Assembly: GCA_944739405.2 (NCBI GenBank)
Contig: OX123182.2
Coordinates: forward strand, 36,953,598-37,017,597
Source of the DNA: Euclidia mi
Taxonomy: Eukaryota > Arthropoda > Insecta > Lepidoptera > Erebidae
DNA length: 64,000 nucleotides
Reading direction: 5' to 3'
In this document: positions 63,096 through 64,000 of the stretch, one piece after another
Position numbering within the stretch: the first letter of the stretch is position 1
Layout of the letters: each line of letters begins with the position of its first letter
Notes under the pieces: model-generated
Database searches by the model: none
Told to the model about the DNA's origin: nothing
The model's input: only the letters and a program-made list of their open reading frames with translations
Made by a program: the position numbers and the translations under genes

Positions 63096-64000
63096 GTGCG
63101 ATAAGACATTGCATCGTACCAAATTTAAAGATTTTTAGTTCACGGGTAGGTTTTGATTCCCTTGCGAGTAGTCGCGAGTTTGAAAACACGATTATATTTG
63201 CTCTTCCTTTTGATTGCGTAGACATAGAAGTTTAGTTTTGTTACAGCCTAACGGTGTTATATACCTGAGTATTTGATATGAATTTCATTTTAATACCTCT
63301 ACGCGTTCAAGAGAAAGGGGTAGTAACTTTAAATTTATTAAAAATGTTTTTATTATATGATGTAACTAAAAATTTACAGTTTTCGCAATTTTTCCTTTAT
63401 ATGTGCTATAAGACGTTGCTTAGTACTAAATTTCAAGATTTTGAGTTCACGGGAAGTACCCTGTAGGTTTAGATTCCCTTGCGAGTAATCGCAAGTTAGA
63501 AAATATGATTATATTGCTCTTTCTTTTGATTTCGTAGACATAGAAGTTTGATTTTGTTACAGCCTAACGGTGTTATATATTTGAGTATTTGATATGAATT
63601 TCAATTTAATACCTCCACGCGTTCAAGAGAAAGAGGTAGTAACTTTAAATTTATTAAAAATGTTTTTATTATATGATGTAACTAAAAATTTACAGTTTTC
63701 GCAATTTTTCCTTCATATGTGCTATAAGACGTTGCTTAGTACCAAATTTCAAGATTTTGAGTTCACGGGAAGTACCCTGTGGGTTTTGATTCACATGCGA
63801 GTATTCTCGAGTTTGAAAATATGCTTATATTGCTCTTTCTTTTGATTGCGTTGACATACAAGTTTGATTTTGTTACAGCCGAACGGTTTTATATACCTGA
63901 GTATTTGATATGAATTTCAATTTAATACCTCTACGCGTTCAAGAGAAAGAGGTAGTAACTTTAAATTTATTGAAAATATTTTTTTATATGCTGTAACTAA
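63096..64000 (+). repeat. 315-bp tandem module, at least three units
   Basis: Units begin near 63096, 63403 and 63719 (spacings 307 and 316) and continue to the window edge. The short frames starting ATGAATTTC at 63278 and 63594 are produced by the repeat itself. Confidence 0.9.

Larger units (their letters stand above)
61276..64000 (+). repeat. Large 'GGGTTCCGTAC' repeat, copy 2 (runs off the window)
   Basis: The left end CCGGTCAAGTGCGAGTCGGA and GAGAGTTCCGTAC match copy 1 at 56336. The body to 61668, the RTE 3' fragment (62996-63090) and the tandem modules (63096 onwards) follow in the same order. A 1.28-kb segment (61669-62949) interrupts it. The right end lies beyond 64000. Confidence 0.8.

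Noticed and set aside
63278..63845. Repeated ORFs starting MNFxLIPxRVQEK
   Set aside because: They are generated by the 315-bp tandem module and recur with its period; no start context or domain was seen.

Overview
The window is about 64 kb of AT-rich, intron-less, repeat-dense animal DNA, most likely from a moth or butterfly. The repeat repertoire points that way: tRNA-headed SINEs with the B box GGTTCGA, CR1/Jockey-group and RTE-group non-LTR retrotransposons including an ORF1 with an FP-type (baculovirus FP25K-like) domain, small Helitrons ending in CTAG, and the dispersed 'GGGTTCCGTAC' repeat. The lepidopteran assignment rests on family recognition from memory, not on a search. I found no convincing host protein-coding gene, rRNA or functional tRNA. 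Nearly every long reading frame is a transposable-element remnant or a shadow of one.

Layout. 0-7 kb: an old repeat ('Z', copy 1) split by a 5'-truncated RTE element with a 10-bp target duplication, a short RTE 3' end, and an internally deleted RTE copy. 7-9.3 kb: nothing recognised. 9.3-12.6 kb: decayed CR1/Jockey-group element on the minus strand. 13.1-17.6 kb: a composite block with a SINE, a 1.44-kb Helitron, an RTE fragment and repeat 'Y' copy A. 18.6-18.9 kb: a foldback element. 20.3-23.7 kb: a nearly complete but frameshifted RTE-group element on the plus strand. 24.2-25.0 kb: two GC-rich poly(T)-headed units between three copies of one 14-16 bp sequence. 25.2-28.2 kb: SINE and LINE scraps and a GC-rich repeat. 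28.26-33.26 kb: a full-length CR1-group element with both ORFs and a perfect 7-bp target duplication. 34.7-40.8 kb: four SINEs, a small inverted-repeat element and a GC-rich foldback candidate. 41.0-42.65 kb: Z copy 2, carrying a 1.08-kb TIR element. 44-47 kb: SINE and GGGTTCCGTAC repeats. 49-53.3 kb: an RTE 3' end, a possible solo LTR, a 207-bp Helitron, a 511-bp GC-rich TIR element and a SINE. 54.1-60.0 kb: repeat Y copy B in inverted orientation, carrying two later insertions. 60.0-64.0 kb: SINEs and a second GGGTTCCGTAC repeat with a 315-bp tandem module, into which a segment encoding an OTU-like protease fragment is inserted.

The most useful property of the window is that several repeat families occur in it twice. 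One copy can therefore serve as the pre-insertion ('empty') site of the other: Z copy 2 for the RTE at 0.8-3.1 kb, Z copy 1 for the TIR element at 41-42 kb, the 60.2-kb block for the Helitron at 13.5 kb, and Y copy A for the SINE fragment and the 3.5-kb repeat in Y copy B. This gives a relative order of insertions from the sequence alone. The best candidates for something less familiar are repeat Y with its conserved unknown reading frame, the OTU-like insertion near 62.6 kb, and the tandem 315-bp module inside the GGGTTCCGTAC repeat.
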